In this document: piece after piece, positions 9,501-21,052 of the stretch
Numbering within the stretch: the first letter of the stretch is position 1
Layout: every line of letters begins with the position of its first letter
Assembly: GCF_030433715.1 (NCBI RefSeq)
Contig: NZ_JAROCC010000010.1
Coordinates: 1 to 64,000 of the forward strand
Length of the DNA stretch: 64,000 nt
DNA from: Sporosarcina highlanderae
Lineage (GTDB): Bacteria; Bacillota; Bacilli; Bacillales_A; Planococcaceae
Direction: 5' to 3'
Made by a program: the position numbers and the translations under genes
Notes under the pieces: generated by a model
The model's input: the letters and a program-made list of their open reading frames with translations, nothing else
What the model was told of the DNA's origin: nothing
Databases searched by the model: none

Positions 9501-11036
9501 GTGAAAAAACGTGCATTACTCAGTGTGTCAGACAAAAACGGAATTTTGGAATTCGCTCAGGCGCTTGAGAAACTCGATTATGAAATTCTTTCAACAGGCG
9601 GGACGATGAAGCATCTGAAAGAAAACGGAGTCGCAGTAACAGCGGTAGACGAAGTGACAGGCTTCCCTGAAATCATGGAAGGCCGCGTCAAAACGCTGAA
9701 CCCAATGATACACGGCGGACTGCTGGCAAAGCAGGATGATCCAACACATCAAGCACAGATGACCGAACATGGTATCGAGCCGATCCACATTGTCTGTGTC
9801 AACCTTTATCCGTTCAAAGAAACGATTTCGAAACCGGATGTTACCGTTGAAGATGCAATCGAAAACATTGATATTGGCGGTCCAGCTATGCTTCGTGCTT
9901 CCGCGAAAAACCATGCCTATGTGACTGTAATTGTCGATGCTGCTGACTATGCACAAGTCCTTGAAGAAATAGAAGCAGAAGGACAGACGACTCCTGCAAC
10001 TCGCCGTCGTCTTGCTGCAAAAGTTTTCCGTCATACAGCAGCATATGACGCACTAATTTCAGGCTACCTAACTGACCTCTCTGAAGAGGAATTTCCTGAA
10101 CAAATCACATTTACATATGAATTAAAGCAGCCACTTCGCTACGGGGAAAACCCCCATCAAAAAGCAGCATTTTACAGCCGTCCGTTAGGTTCTGATTTCT
10201 CCATCGCTAATGCTTTGCAGTTGCACGGGAAGGAACTCTCCTATAATAATATTCAGGATGCAAATGCAGCAATTCAAATCATCAAGGAATTCAATCAGCC
10301 TGCTGCCGTAGCAGTGAAACATATGAATCCATGTGGTGTAGGAACAGGTGCTACAATTGCTGAAGCGTTCAATAAAACTTATGAAGCTGACCAAACATCC
10401 ATTTTTGGAGGCATTGTTGCATTAAACCGTGAAGTGGATTCCGAAACAGCGGAACAACTTTCAGGTATTTTCCTTGAAATTATTATCGCTCCTTCGTTCA
10501 CTGAGGAAGCAATTGCAATCCTAACGAAAAAGAAGAATATCCGTCTACTGACAATCCCGTTTAATCAACATAATAAAGATGCATTCAACACGGTATCTGT
10601 AGAAGGTGGACTTCTCATCCAAGAGTTAGATGCATTCGGTTTCGAAGACGCGGATATCCGTGTTGTAACAGACCGCGAACCGACGGAAACTGAATGGGAA
10701 GCATTGAAGTTAGGATGGGCAGTTGTGAAACATGTCAAATCCAATGCCATTGTCGTCTCTGATTCTCAAATGACACTTGGGGTCGGTGCTGGCCAGATGA
10801 ACCGTGTAGGTGCTGCGAACATTGCTCTAACTCAAGCCGGTGATTTGGCTAAAGGGGCAGCTCTTGCTTCTGACGCATTCTTCCCGATGGACGATACGGT
10901 CGAAGCGGCAGCAAAGGCTGGCATTACTGCAATCATTCAGCCGGGTGGTTCAGTGAAGGACGAGGATTCCATTAAAAAAGCGAATCAATACGGAATTACG
11001 ATGGTGTTTACTGGCATTCGCCATTTCAAACATTAA
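9501..11036 (+). CDS. purH: Bifunctional AICAR formyltransferase/IMP cyclohydrolase PurH
   Basis: 511 residues. The N-terminal cyclohydrolase domain (about 1-195) begins [13 protein letters not shown] and holds [20 protein letters not shown] and [11 protein letters not shown]; the C-terminal formyltransferase domain contains [18 protein letters not shown] with the catalytic Lys-His pair, and the GIRHFKH end. One oddity: the usual KTLHP motif reads KTLNP (AAC at about 9697-9699). GTG 9501 is the start, preceded by TCGGAGGGA; a longer frame into purN lacks a site. AICAR, its substrate, needs PurC and PurB, which this operon lacks. Confidence 0.93.
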   Translation: MKKRALLSVSDKNGILEFAQALEKLDYEILSTGGTMKHLKENGVAVTAVDEVTGFPEIMEGRVKTLNPMIHGGLLAKQDDPTHQAQMTEHGIEPIHIVCVNLYPFKETISKPDVTVEDAIENIDIGGPAMLRASAKNHAYVTVIVDAADYAQVLEEIEAEGQTTPATRRRLAAKVFRHTAAYDALISGYLTDLSEEEFPEQITFTYELKQPLRYGENPHQKAAFYSRPLGSDFSIANALQLHGKELSYNNIQDANAAIQIIKEFNQPAAVAVKHMNPCGVGTGATIAEAFNKTYEADQTSIFGGIVALNREVDSETAEQLSGIFLEIIIAPSFTEEAIAILTKKKNIRLLTIPFNQHNKDAFNTVSVEGGLLIQELDAFGFEDADIRVVTDREPTETEWEALKLGWAVVKHVKSNAIVVSDSQMTLGVGAGQMNRVGAANIALTQAGDLAKGAALASDAFFPMDDTVEAAAKAGITAIIQPGGSVKDEDSIKKANQYGITMVFTGIRHFKH

Positions 11037-11050
11037 GGGGGATTTAATAA

Positions 11051-12304
11051 ATGAAAGTACTTGTCATTGGCAGTGGGGGCCGTGAGCATGCAATTGCACG
11101 CCAATTCAATAATTCTCCATCCGTGGCTAAAGTGTTCGTCGCTCCAGGCAATGACGGCATGAAAAACGATGCGGAATGTGTGTCGATTCAGGCAACTGAT
11201 TTCGAAGCACTTGCATCGTTCGCTGAAAACCAAAAGATTGACCTGACGTTTGTTGGACCCGAGCAACCTTTATCGGAAGGGATCGTTGACTATTTCACTG
11301 ACAGAGGGTTACGGGTTTTCGGTCCTACAAAGGCGGCCGCCCGTATTGAAGGCAGTAAATCCTTTGCGAAAGCTCTCATGAAAAAGTACGGGATTCCAAC
11401 TGCTGCATATGAAACATTCACCAATGCTGAAGAAGCAAAAGCCTATATTAGACAACAAGGAGCACCAATCGTCGTAAAGGCAGACGGACTTGCCGCAGGT
11501 AAAGGCGTTATTGTTGCGATTACTGAGGAAGAAGCGATTGAAGCAGTCGAAGATATGATTGGCAATCAAAAATTCGGGGAGTCCTCTTCCAGAGTCGTCA
11601 TTGAAGAATTCCTTGATGGTGAAGAGTTCTCCTATATGTCATTCGTCCATAAAGGCCAAATCTACCCGATGCCGATTGCCCAAGATCATAAGCGGGCGTA
11701 TGATGGCGATAAAGGGCCGAACACTGGTGGGATGGGGGCATATTCTCCTGTTCCGCAAATTCCGGAGCATGTCGTACAAGAAGCATTCGAGAAAGTCGTC
11801 ATTCCGACGGTGGAAGCAATGTCAGAAGAGGGTGCACCATTCACAGGTATTTTATATGCAGGACTTATTCTTACTCAAGATGGTCCGAAAGTGATTGAAT
11901 TCAATGCACGTTTCGGAGATCCCGAAACCCAGGTAGTCCTTCCACGCATGGCTTCCGACTTCGGAGAATTCATGAACTCACTTATGAATGAAATTCAATT
12001 CGACTTAAAGTGGCATGAAGAAGCACTCTTAGGTGTTGTCGTAGCATCGGATGGCTATCCGGGAGATGTTGTAAATGGCGCGGAATTACCGGATTTTACG
12101 AAGCTTGGAAATCTTGATATCTTCCATGCAGGTACGAAAGCGTTAGGCGATCATTTCGTAGGCAACGGCGGCCGTGTTCTCCTTGTCACTGCAAAAGCAG
12201 AAACTTTAAAAGAAGCTCAATCCAAAGTGTACGAAGGGCTGAATAAGCTTGAATGGAACGGTTTCTTCTATCGGACGGACATCGGTTGGAGAACATTCAA
12301 CTAA
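11051..12304 (+). CDS. purD: Phosphoribosylamine-glycine ligase PurD
   Basis: 417 residues, ATP-grasp GAR synthetase. N-terminal VLVIGSGGREHAIA, ATP-grasp KADGLAAGKGVIVA near residue 140, the DHKRAYDGDKGPNTGGMGAYSP signature segment near 215, and the metal site IEFNARFGDPETQ near 280 are all intact. An AAGGGGGAT site precedes the ATG. It is the last pur gene, followed by a strong terminator. Confidence 0.95.
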   Translation: MKVLVIGSGGREHAIARQFNNSPSVAKVFVAPGNDGMKNDAECVSIQATDFEALASFAENQKIDLTFVGPEQPLSEGIVDYFTDRGLRVFGPTKAAARIEGSKSFAKALMKKYGIPTAAYETFTNAEEAKAYIRQQGAPIVVKADGLAAGKGVIVAITEEEAIEAVEDMIGNQKFGESSSRVVIEEFLDGEEFSYMSFVHKGQIYPMPIAQDHKRAYDGDKGPNTGGMGAYSPVPQIPEHVVQEAFEKVVIPTVEAMSEEGAPFTGILYAGLILTQDGPKVIEFNARFGDPETQVVLPRMASDFGEFMNSLMNEIQFDLKWHEEALLGVVVASDGYPGDVVNGAELPDFTKLGNLDIFHAGTKALGDHFVGNGGRVLLVTAKAETLKEAQSKVYEGLNKLEWNGFFYRTDIGWRTFN

Positions 12305-12306
12305 TA

Positions 12307-12346
12307 AAACAGACCACACTTACAATAATAAGTGTGGTCTGTTTTT
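12307..12346 (+). terminator. pur operon terminator
   Basis: Perfect 14-bp stem (12309-12322 with 12329-12342) with a 6-base loop and a T run, three bases after the purD stop. Confidence 0.93.
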
Positions 12347-12468
12347 ATTATTCAACCGCTCCATGTATTGATGTTGTCTTCGGTGCTATATCGAGTATCG
12401 GACGATTGAACTTTCATACAAAAGAATAGAAATCTACTATGTTTCGCGGTGATGCTATGCTACGATAA

Positions 12469-12590
12469 GGTAAAACTATAATCAGTGGTGCTCTTCCACT
12501 GATTGTTAGTTGCACCAATCGGGCTTTTACTAACTGTTGATCTTGCAAGGATCTTACAGCCAGTTAAAGCGGGATAAAGTAAAACAGAAT
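12469..12590 (+). ncRNA. Structured leader-like element upstream of yerA (unidentified)
   Basis: The 306-bp gap after purD holds, besides the terminator, a stretch with several nested pairings: AATCAGTGG/CCACTGATT (12480-12488, 12496-12504); TAACTG/CAGTTA (12531-12536, 12561-12566) enclosing GATCT/GGATC; and CTTTTAC (12524-12530), which can pair with GTAAAA either at 12470-12475 or at 12579-12584. Two mutually exclusive partners suggest either a regulatory leader or a mobile palindromic repeat. I have the impression that similar sequence recurs in Bacillales intergenic regions but cannot verify it. No known riboswitch class is recognised. Confidence 0.5.
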
Positions 12591-12610
12591 CGTTAAAGGG
12601 GTTTATCGAA

Positions 12611-14329
12611 TTGTGGAGTCAACTTGAGGTTCAACAGCAAATCGAAATTATAAACGGTAAAAAAGCACCCGATCTAATTATAAAAAATGCTTCATATCTT
12701 CATTCGATTTTCAAGAAATGGATGGAAGGGAATATATGGATTTATGGGGACCGAATTGTTTACGTAGGCAGCAGAATGCCTGCGATAACAGATGGAGTTG
12801 AAATCGTCGATGCCACTGGTAAAAAAATTGTTCCTGGCTATATCGAACCGCATGTCCACCCTTTTCAGCTATATAATCCTGAAACGTTCGCAGAGTACGC
12901 TGGCAGACTCGGTACAACAACATTCCTATCGGATAATTTGACGTTTTTCATGCTTTTGGGCAATGAAAAGGCTTTCAATGTGATTGAACAATTGCGCGAG
13001 CTACCATTCTCGTTTTACTGGTGGGCAAGATTTGATTCACAAACGGTCTTAAAAAATGAAAGAGATGTGTTTAACCAGGATGCGATTGCAGAATGGTTGA
13101 ACCGCGAAGACGTCCTGATGGGTGGGGAATTGACAGGGTGGCCACGTCTTATGAATGGTGATCCGGATATGTTAGCATCAGTTAATGCTGCAAAAAAGGC
13201 GGGTAAAAAAATTGAAGGGCATTTCCCTGGATCATCCGAAAGAACGCTTGCGCGGATGAAACTGTTAGGCGTAGACGGCGATCACGAAGCTATGACTGTC
13301 GAGGAAGTGGAAGCACGCCTCCTGCAAGGATTTGCGGTAACGCTCCGCCATTCATCCATTCGCCCCGATTTGCCCGACCTATTAAAAGGCATCCTTGGAA
13401 AGGGACATGACGTTTTCGACCATCTTATGATGACGACGGACGGTTCTACACCCTCTTTCCATACTGATGGAGTCATGGATAAATGTATCCAAGTCGCACT
13501 CGATGCAGGCGTTAAACCTATCGATGCCTACCTAATGGCCTCTTACAATATTGCACGCTACTATGATATCGCCGATTTACATGGGGTTATTGCAACGGGT
13601 AGATACGCAACGCTTAACTTCCTTGAGGACGAAAAGACCCCTATTCCAACGGATGTTCTCTCGAAAGGCAAGTGGCTGCTACGTAATAATGAATCGATGG
13701 AGCCATTCAAGAAAGTCGATTGGTCTATTGTCCCTTGTTTCAATCCTCCATTTGACTTGGATGAAAAGGATTTTGAATTTACACATCAAGTGGGAATTGA
13801 AATGGTGAATGACGTCATTACAAAACCTTATGAAGTAACACTCGATCTCTCGGTGGATAGGTTATCTGGTGATCACAATGAGAGTTTCCTCATGCTGATC
13901 GATCGACATGGAAAGTGGCGTGTCAATACGGTCATCAAAGGATTCGCAGATCACGTAAAAGGATTTGTATCTTCCTATTCAAATACAGGGGATATCATTT
14001 TGATAGGTAAAGATAAGCAAGAAATGCTCAATGCTTTCCGTGAAATGAAAAAGATGCGGGGCGGGATGGTGTTGTATGAAGACGGCAAAGTTGTTGCGTC
14101 AATCCCTCTTCCTATCGGTGGAGGATTATCTGCGGAAAATGTAGAAGTGTTAATTGAACAGGAAATTGAATTAAAAAAAGCACTCTCAGAACGCGGCTAT
14201 AAACATGGAGATGCAGTCTATACTTTCTTATTTCTGCAATCAACACATTTGCCGTACGTACGGGCGACACAGGTTGGGCTTTATAATGTCATGAAAAATG
14301 AAGTAATTATTCCATCAATGGAAAGATAG
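12611..14329 (+). CDS. Adenine deaminase-family amidohydrolase (YerA)
   Basis: 572 residues, similar along its length to adenine deaminases and to B. subtilis YerA, which sits in the same place between purD and yerB. The metal-dependent hydrolase barrel shows PGYIEPHVHPFQ near residue 77 (HxH motif), GGELTGWP near 167 and EGHFPG near 200, and the C-terminal adenine deaminase domain starts around 400. True Ade typically shows an HxHxxS-type motif; YerA-type proteins lack proven adenine deaminase activity, so substrate is uncertain. TTG start, supported by AAAGGGG about nine bases upstream. It begins the yerABC group. Confidence 0.85.
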   Translation: MWSQLEVQQQIEIINGKKAPDLIIKNASYLHSIFKKWMEGNIWIYGDRIVYVGSRMPAITDGVEIVDATGKKIVPGYIEPHVHPFQLYNPETFAEYAGRLGTTTFLSDNLTFFMLLGNEKAFNVIEQLRELPFSFYWWARFDSQTVLKNERDVFNQDAIAEWLNREDVLMGGELTGWPRLMNGDPDMLASVNAAKKAGKKIEGHFPGSSERTLARMKLLGVDGDHEAMTVEEVEARLLQGFAVTLRHSSIRPDLPDLLKGILGKGHDVFDHLMMTTDGSTPSFHTDGVMDKCIQVALDAGVKPIDAYLMASYNIARYYDIADLHGVIATGRYATLNFLEDEKTPIPTDVLSKGKWLLRNNESMEPFKKVDWSIVPCFNPPFDLDEKDFEFTHQVGIEMVNDVITKPYEVTLDLSVDRLSGDHNESFLMLIDRHGKWRVNTVIKGFADHVKGFVSSYSNTGDIILIGKDKQEMLNAFREMKKMRGGMVLYEDGKVVASIPLPIGGGLSAENVEVLIEQEIELKKALSERGYKHGDAVYTFLFLQSTHLPYVRATQVGLYNVMKNEVIIPSMER

Positions 14330-14338
14330 GAGGAAATG

Positions 14339-15421
14339 ATGAAGGGGAATATGAGAGGCTGGCTTTTGGGGATGGCCATACTGCTGCTGTTGTTGTCAGC
14401 ATGTTCAAAAGATGAAAAAGTGGGAGCGGAAGAAAAAGAGCCGGATGCCACAGAGAGTGAAGAAGTTGAAGAAACAGCCGAAGAACCGGAAGAAGAGGAA
14501 GATAGTAAAGGTTCTCTTCATTTCCAAGCGCCTTTCACTGGGGTGTTGACGAAGGATGAAAATTGGGCAAGACCTGTTCTTGCTACTATTAACAACCATC
14601 CTGCTGCGAGACCTCAATCAGGTATTAGTCAGGCAGATATCGTTTATGAATTTCTTGCAGAAGGGAATATGACACGTCTACTGGCATTATTTCAAAGTGA
14701 GCTTCCTGAAACTGTCGGTCCAATCCGAAGTGCACGTGACTACTTCGTCTATTTGGCGAAAGGATTAGATGCGTTTTATGTGGCACACGGCTATAGTCCG
14801 GATGCACAAAAGCTATTGGCTAACAGGTATGTCGAACATGTGAATGGTATGCAATATGACGGCACTTTATTCAAGCGGTCATCAGACAGAAAAGCCCCAC
14901 ATAACTCCTATATTAGTGGAGATAACATTAAAGCGGCGATGGAGAAGACGAAATCCTCTACTGAAATCGATAAAATTCCTGAGTTTTCCTTCCACGATTC
15001 CATCGAGGATGCAAGGGTTGGGGATATCGCAACAATGATTGACGTACGTTTCAGCTCGGATAAGAATTTCATATCGACATTCTCTTATGATCCGGAAAGC
15101 GCTACGTACGACCGGATGGTAAATGGGATCAAAACAATCGATAAATCCAATGACATGCCGGTTGCAGTATCCAATATCCTTGTTCTTGAAGCGCCCCATC
15201 GCACAATCGATAGCGTAGGGAGACTGGCGATCGATATTGAAAGTGGCGGCAAGGCGATTTTATTCCAAGCGGGAATTGCAAAAGAGGTCGAATGGAAAAA
15301 CATCGATGGTTTCATGGTGCCGGTTGAGAATGGTGCACCAGCAAACTTAGTTCCTGGAAAGACGTGGATCCATATTATCCCGACTTCAGGAATCTCAAAA
15401 TCAGTCACATATACTCCTTGA
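14339..15421 (+). CDS. DUF3048 lipoprotein (YerB)
   Basis: 360 residues. A lipoprotein signal peptide (GMAILLLLLSAC) gives a lipidated Cys near residue 22, followed by an acidic low-complexity linker (Glu-rich, about 28-58) and the DUF3048 domain, which contains RPVLATINNHPAARPQSG and PIRSARDYFV. Extracytoplasmic, anchored to the membrane outer face; molecular function unknown in the family. ATG 14339 is preferred over ATG 14336 because AGGAGG would be too close to the latter. Follows yerA by nine bases. Confidence 0.85.
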   Translation: MKGNMRGWLLGMAILLLLLSACSKDEKVGAEEKEPDATESEEVEETAEEPEEEEDSKGSLHFQAPFTGVLTKDENWARPVLATINNHPAARPQSGISQADIVYEFLAEGNMTRLLALFQSELPETVGPIRSARDYFVYLAKGLDAFYVAHGYSPDAQKLLANRYVEHVNGMQYDGTLFKRSSDRKAPHNSYISGDNIKAAMEKTKSSTEIDKIPEFSFHDSIEDARVGDIATMIDVRFSSDKNFISTFSYDPESATYDRMVNGIKTIDKSNDMPVAVSNILVLEAPHRTIDSVGRLAIDIESGGKAILFQAGIAKEVEWKNIDGFMVPVENGAPANLVPGKTWIHIIPTSGISKSVTYTP

Positions 15422-15451
15422 TTGGTAATAGGGGAAAGAGGGGGAAATTGC

Positions 15452-15769
15452 ATGCAAATCGACAAAATCCGAAGTGAGCAGACAGACAAGCTTTTCAAGG
15501 CCATTTTGGAGTTGAGGGATCTTGAGGAATGCTATATGTTTTTTGATGATTTATCTACAATGAGCGAGCTACAATCAATGGCACAGCGGTTGGAAGTGGC
15601 TCATGCACTAAAGCAAAAAAAGACATATGATCGCATCCAAAGCGAAACAGGAGCAAGTACAGCGACAATTTCACGCGTCAGACGTTGCGTGGATTACGGT
15701 TCTGGCGGCTACAACACAGTGTTGAATCGACTTTACCCCGAGCTTGCTGATACTAATGATAAGAAGTGA
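15452..15769 (+). CDS. TrpR-like YerC/YecD family DNA-binding protein
   Basis: 105 residues with the Trp repressor-type helix-turn-helix: QRLEVAHALKQKKTYDRI followed by TGASTATISRVRRC. It matches B. subtilis YerC end to end. Possibly a small transcription regulator; target unknown. Start ATG 15452 after AGAGGGGG is chosen because family members begin MQIDK; the frame is open upstream to the yerB stop. Followed immediately by a terminator, so yerABC form one unit. Confidence 0.85.
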   Translation: MQIDKIRSEQTDKLFKAILELRDLEECYMFFDDLSTMSELQSMAQRLEVAHALKQKKTYDRIQSETGASTATISRVRRCVDYGSGGYNTVLNRLYPELADTNDKK

Positions 15770-15800
15770 ACAGGCGGAGAAACGTTCCGCCTGTTTTTTT
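15769..15800 (+). terminator. yerABC terminator
   Basis: 10-bp stem AACAGGCGGA/TCCGCCTGTT (15769-15778, 15786-15795) followed by seven T. The stop codon's last base is part of the stem. A TGG-TATACT extended -10 element (15800-15808) right after it probably begins pcrB transcription. Confidence 0.92.
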
Positions 15801-15856
15801 GGTATACTAATGGATAGAAACGAACAACGTAATTTGACGGATTAGGTGGTAAAACA

Positions 15857-16558
15857 ATGGATTATAGACAATGGCGCCACGCCTTTAAAGTTGACCCTGC
15901 AAAAACATTGTCGGATGAGGCGCTCGAAAGACTCGCTGAATCCGGAACGGACGGCATCATCGTTGGCGGCACAGATGGCGTGACCCTTGAGAACGTCCTC
16001 GATTTGCTCGCACGCATTCGAAGGTTTTCCGTACCAGTAGCACTCGAAGTATCAACGGTCGAATCAGTGACGCCAGGATTCGACTACTATTTCATCCCTA
16101 CCGTTTTGAACTCCACAAAAACGGAATGGATCAACGGCATCCATCACGCCGCCCTTAGGGAATACGGTCACATGATGAACTGGGATGAAATCATAGCAGA
16201 AGGCTATTGCATCCTTAATACGGACTGCAAAGCGGCAAAACTAACAGGCGTGGAGGAAACACCTGACGAAGATGACGTCATCGCATACGCGCGTATGGCC
16301 GAGCACCTCTTCAACTTACCAGTATTCTACCTCGAATACAGCGGCACCTATGGAGACAAAGAAATCGTCAAAGCAGCTGCCCGAGTATTAGAAAAAACAC
16401 AACTATTCTACGGCGGGGGAATCCGTTGCGCACAAGACGCCAAAGAAATGGCAGCCATCGCACAAACAATCATAGTAGGCAATATCATCTACGAAGACCT
16501 TAAAGCTGCATTGGAAACTGTACAAGCAGTGAAATCAGTACCCTATTTTTTAATTTAA
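15857..16558 (+). CDS. pcrB: Heptaprenylglyceryl phosphate synthase PcrB
   Basis: 233 residues, TIM-barrel prenyltransferase of the GGGP synthase family that joins heptaprenyl diphosphate to sn-glycerol-1-phosphate in Bacillales. Visible features: GTDGIIVGGTDGVT near residue 30, the YYFIPTVLNS segment, LEYSGTYGD near 160 and the phosphate-binding FYGGGIR near 190. An AGGTGG site lies before the ATG. Position directly upstream of pcrA is the conserved Bacillus order, although a palindromic repeat separates them here. Confidence 0.92.
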   Translation: MDYRQWRHAFKVDPAKTLSDEALERLAESGTDGIIVGGTDGVTLENVLDLLARIRRFSVPVALEVSTVESVTPGFDYYFIPTVLNSTKTEWINGIHHAALREYGHMMNWDEIIAEGYCILNTDCKAAKLTGVEETPDEDDVIAYARMAEHLFNLPVFYLEYSGTYGDKEIVKAAARVLEKTQLFYGGGIRCAQDAKEMAAIAQTIIVGNIIYEDLKAALETVQAVKSVPYFLI

Positions 16559-16587
16559 TATCCTCACTACTGATATAGACCAGCTCC

Positions 16588-16712
16588 GTTGATTGAAGCG
16601 AAAGGCGGCGACTCCTGCGGGAACAGCACGAGCTGAAAGCCCCGCAGGAACGAAGTGACGAGGAGATTGAAGCCGTGCCCGCGGAAAGCGTCCGCCTGTA
16701 GCGGAAATCAAC
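16588..16712. repeat. Palindromic intergenic repeat, family A, copy 1
   Basis: A 125-bp block bounded by GTTGATT (16588-16594) and AATCAAC (16706-16712), with inner pairings AGGCGG/CCGCCT and CTCCTGCGGG/CCCGCAGGA. The same core (GGCGGCGACTCCTG, CACGAGCTGAA, GGAAAGCGTCCGCC) recurs at 41421, 42190 and 55559. I recognise it as a widespread Bacillaceae/Planococcaceae interspersed palindrome. A TATAAT at 16722-16727 follows and may serve pcrA. Confidence 0.9.
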
Positions 16713-16762
16713 TGTATAAGGTATAATAAAGAACAAATGTTCCACGAAAGGCGGGATTTCTT

Positions 16763-18997
16763 TTGAATGAAATAGCAGCAGACTTGCTTGTCGGCATGAA
16801 CCCCGAACAAGCACGCGCAGTAAAAAAAACCGAAGGCCCACTCCTCATCATGGCTGGCGCAGGCTCAGGTAAAACAAGGGTACTAACACATCGGATCGCC
16901 TACCTGATCGTCGAAAAAAATGTCTACCCTTCAAACATACTCGCAATCACATTTACAAACAAAGCAGCACGAGAAATGCGCGACCGGATTGACGGCTTAC
17001 TTGGACCAGGAACCGGCGAGCGCATGTGGGTATCAACATTCCACTCAATGTGCGTCCGTATTTTACGAAGAGACATCGACCGTATCGGTATTGCCAAAAG
17101 CTTTTCCATCCTTGATGCCTCAGACCAACTGACAGTCATCAAAAACGTGCTGAAAGAACGGAACATCGACCCGAAGCAATACGACCCACGCGCTATGTTA
17201 GGAGCAATCAGCTCAGCAAAAAATGAATGCATTGATGCGGAAACATTTCAGGGGCAGATTAATCCTCATAACCCATACGAAAAGACGATTGCAAACGTCT
17301 ACGAAGGATATACGAAAAAATTGCGCCAAAACCAATCGCTCGATTTTGACGACCTCATCATGATGACTCTCAAACTATTTGAACGTGTACCGGAAGTCCT
17401 CGAATTTTATCAAAATAAATTCCAATATATCCATGTCGATGAATACCAAGATACGAACAATGCACAATACAGACTCGTTAATATGCTTGCGGCTAAATTC
17501 CGTAACCTTTGTGTTGTCGGTGATTCGGACCAATCCATCTACAGATGGCGCGGTGCAGATATCGGCAATATCCTTTCATTTGAAAAGGATTATAAAGACG
17601 CAATGGTCATAATGTTGGAACAGAATTACCGTTCGACAAAAACAATTTTGCAGGCTGCAAACGATGTTATACAAAACAATCGCAGCCGTTACGATAAGAA
17701 GTTGCGGACAGATAACGAAGAAGGAAAATCAATCACCGTCTATAAAGCTTCTGACGAACGGGATGAATCCCAATTTATCGTCCAGACAATCATTGAACTG
17801 AAGGAACGTGAAAATCTTCGACTTGATCAGTTCGCAATTTTGTACAGAACAAACGCACAATCACGAATGATCGAGGAATACCTCGTGAAATCCAATTTGG
17901 ACTACACAATCGTCGGTGGCACGAAGTTCTATGATCGAAAAGAGATCAAGGATTTATTGGCCTACTTAAAATTGATTGCGAATAACGATGATGATTTAGC
18001 GCTTGCAAGAATCATAAATGAACCGAAACGGAGCATCGGTGCAACATCTTTCGACAGAATGGCTCAATTTGCAATTGAAAATGACCGGTCTATTTTCGAT
18101 GCTTTGCAGGAAGTCCATTTCATGGGGCTGACGGCAAGGGCGGCGAACGAAGCGGTGAAGTTCAGGGATATGATACACGGTTTCACACAAATGCAGGAGT
18201 ACTTGTCGGTCACTGAATTAGTTGAACAAGTTTTAGAAAAGACAGGCTACAAAGAAATGCTTATACGCGAGAAAACGATTGAATCGGAAAGCCGATTGGA
18301 AAATATAGAGGAGTTCCTATCCGTGACGGAAGCATTTGAAAAAAGGGCCGAGGAAGAAGAGGGCGACCGTTCGCTTGTAGCCTTCCTGACGGATCTCGCG
18401 CTCATTGCGGATATCGATTCTTTAGATAAAGAAGAGAACCAAACATCCGAAAAAATCGTCCTTATGACGATGCATGCAGCAAAAGGACTTGAATTTCCGG
18501 TCGTCTTTGTCATTGGGATGGAAGAAAATATCTTCCCACACTCAAGATCCATAGGGGACGACGAAGAGATGGAAGAGGAACGAAGACTTGCGTATGTTGC
18601 GATTACGAGGGCTGAACGGATGCTATATTTGACTTGCGCTTCCTATAGGACATTATTCGGACGTTCAAGTTTTAATAATCCATCACGTTTCATAGGCGAA
18701 ATTTCGGATGATATTATTGAAGTGAAATCTAATAATGATCAAGGCTTTTCTTTTGGTGGTTACAATAGAACTGAAGCCCCTGTTCGACCAGCAGTTAAAA
18801 GGCCGATTTATAAATCAAGTGGCGGAGAGAAGATGGGCTGGAAGGCGGGCGATAAGGCGACCCATAAGGCTTGGGGGACAGGCATGGTTGTCAGCGTTAA
18901 AGGGGATGAAGATGATCTTGAGCTCGACATCGCGTTCCCGGAACCAGTCGGTATTAAGCGTCTGCTTGCTAAATTCGCTCCGATAGAAAAAGCGTAA
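16763..18997 (+). CDS. pcrA: ATP-dependent DNA helicase PcrA
   Basis: 744-residue UvrD/Rep family SF1A 3'-5' helicase for repair and plasmid replication. Walker A AGAGSGKT near residue 33, FTNKAAREM (motif Ia), HVDEYQDTN (Walker B, motif II), [15 protein letters not shown] (motif III), EQNYRST (IV), [14 protein letters not shown] (V) and [11 protein letters not shown] (VI) are in order. The C-terminal tail ends in the PcrA-type VGDKAxHKxWGTGxVVSV module. TTG start at 16763 aligns with the B. subtilis N-terminus and follows AAAGGCGGGA. Twelve bases upstream of ligA. Confidence 0.95.
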   Translation: MNEIAADLLVGMNPEQARAVKKTEGPLLIMAGAGSGKTRVLTHRIAYLIVEKNVYPSNILAITFTNKAAREMRDRIDGLLGPGTGERMWVSTFHSMCVRILRRDIDRIGIAKSFSILDASDQLTVIKNVLKERNIDPKQYDPRAMLGAISSAKNECIDAETFQGQINPHNPYEKTIANVYEGYTKKLRQNQSLDFDDLIMMTLKLFERVPEVLEFYQNKFQYIHVDEYQDTNNAQYRLVNMLAAKFRNLCVVGDSDQSIYRWRGADIGNILSFEKDYKDAMVIMLEQNYRSTKTILQAANDVIQNNRSRYDKKLRTDNEEGKSITVYKASDERDESQFIVQTIIELKERENLRLDQFAILYRTNAQSRMIEEYLVKSNLDYTIVGGTKFYDRKEIKDLLAYLKLIANNDDDLALARIINEPKRSIGATSFDRMAQFAIENDRSIFDALQEVHFMGLTARAANEAVKFRDMIHGFTQMQEYLSVTELVEQVLEKTGYKEMLIREKTIESESRLENIEEFLSVTEAFEKRAEEEEGDRSLVAFLTDLALIADIDSLDKEENQTSEKIVLMTMHAAKGLEFPVVFVIGMEENIFPHSRSIGDDEEMEEERRLAYVAITRAERMLYLTCASYRTLFGRSSFNNPSRFIGEISDDIIEVKSNNDQGFSFGGYNRTEAPVRPAVKRPIYKSSGGEKMGWKAGDKATHKAWGTGMVVSVKGDEDDLELDIAFPEPVGIKRLLAKFAPIEKA

Positions 18998-21046
<2,049 letters not shown>

Positions 21047-21052
21047 TTTTTT

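Noticed and set aside
16550-16841. Minus-strand frames between pcrB and pcrA
   Set aside because: They span the family A repeat and overlap both flanking genes; GC-rich repeat sequence keeps frames open by chance.
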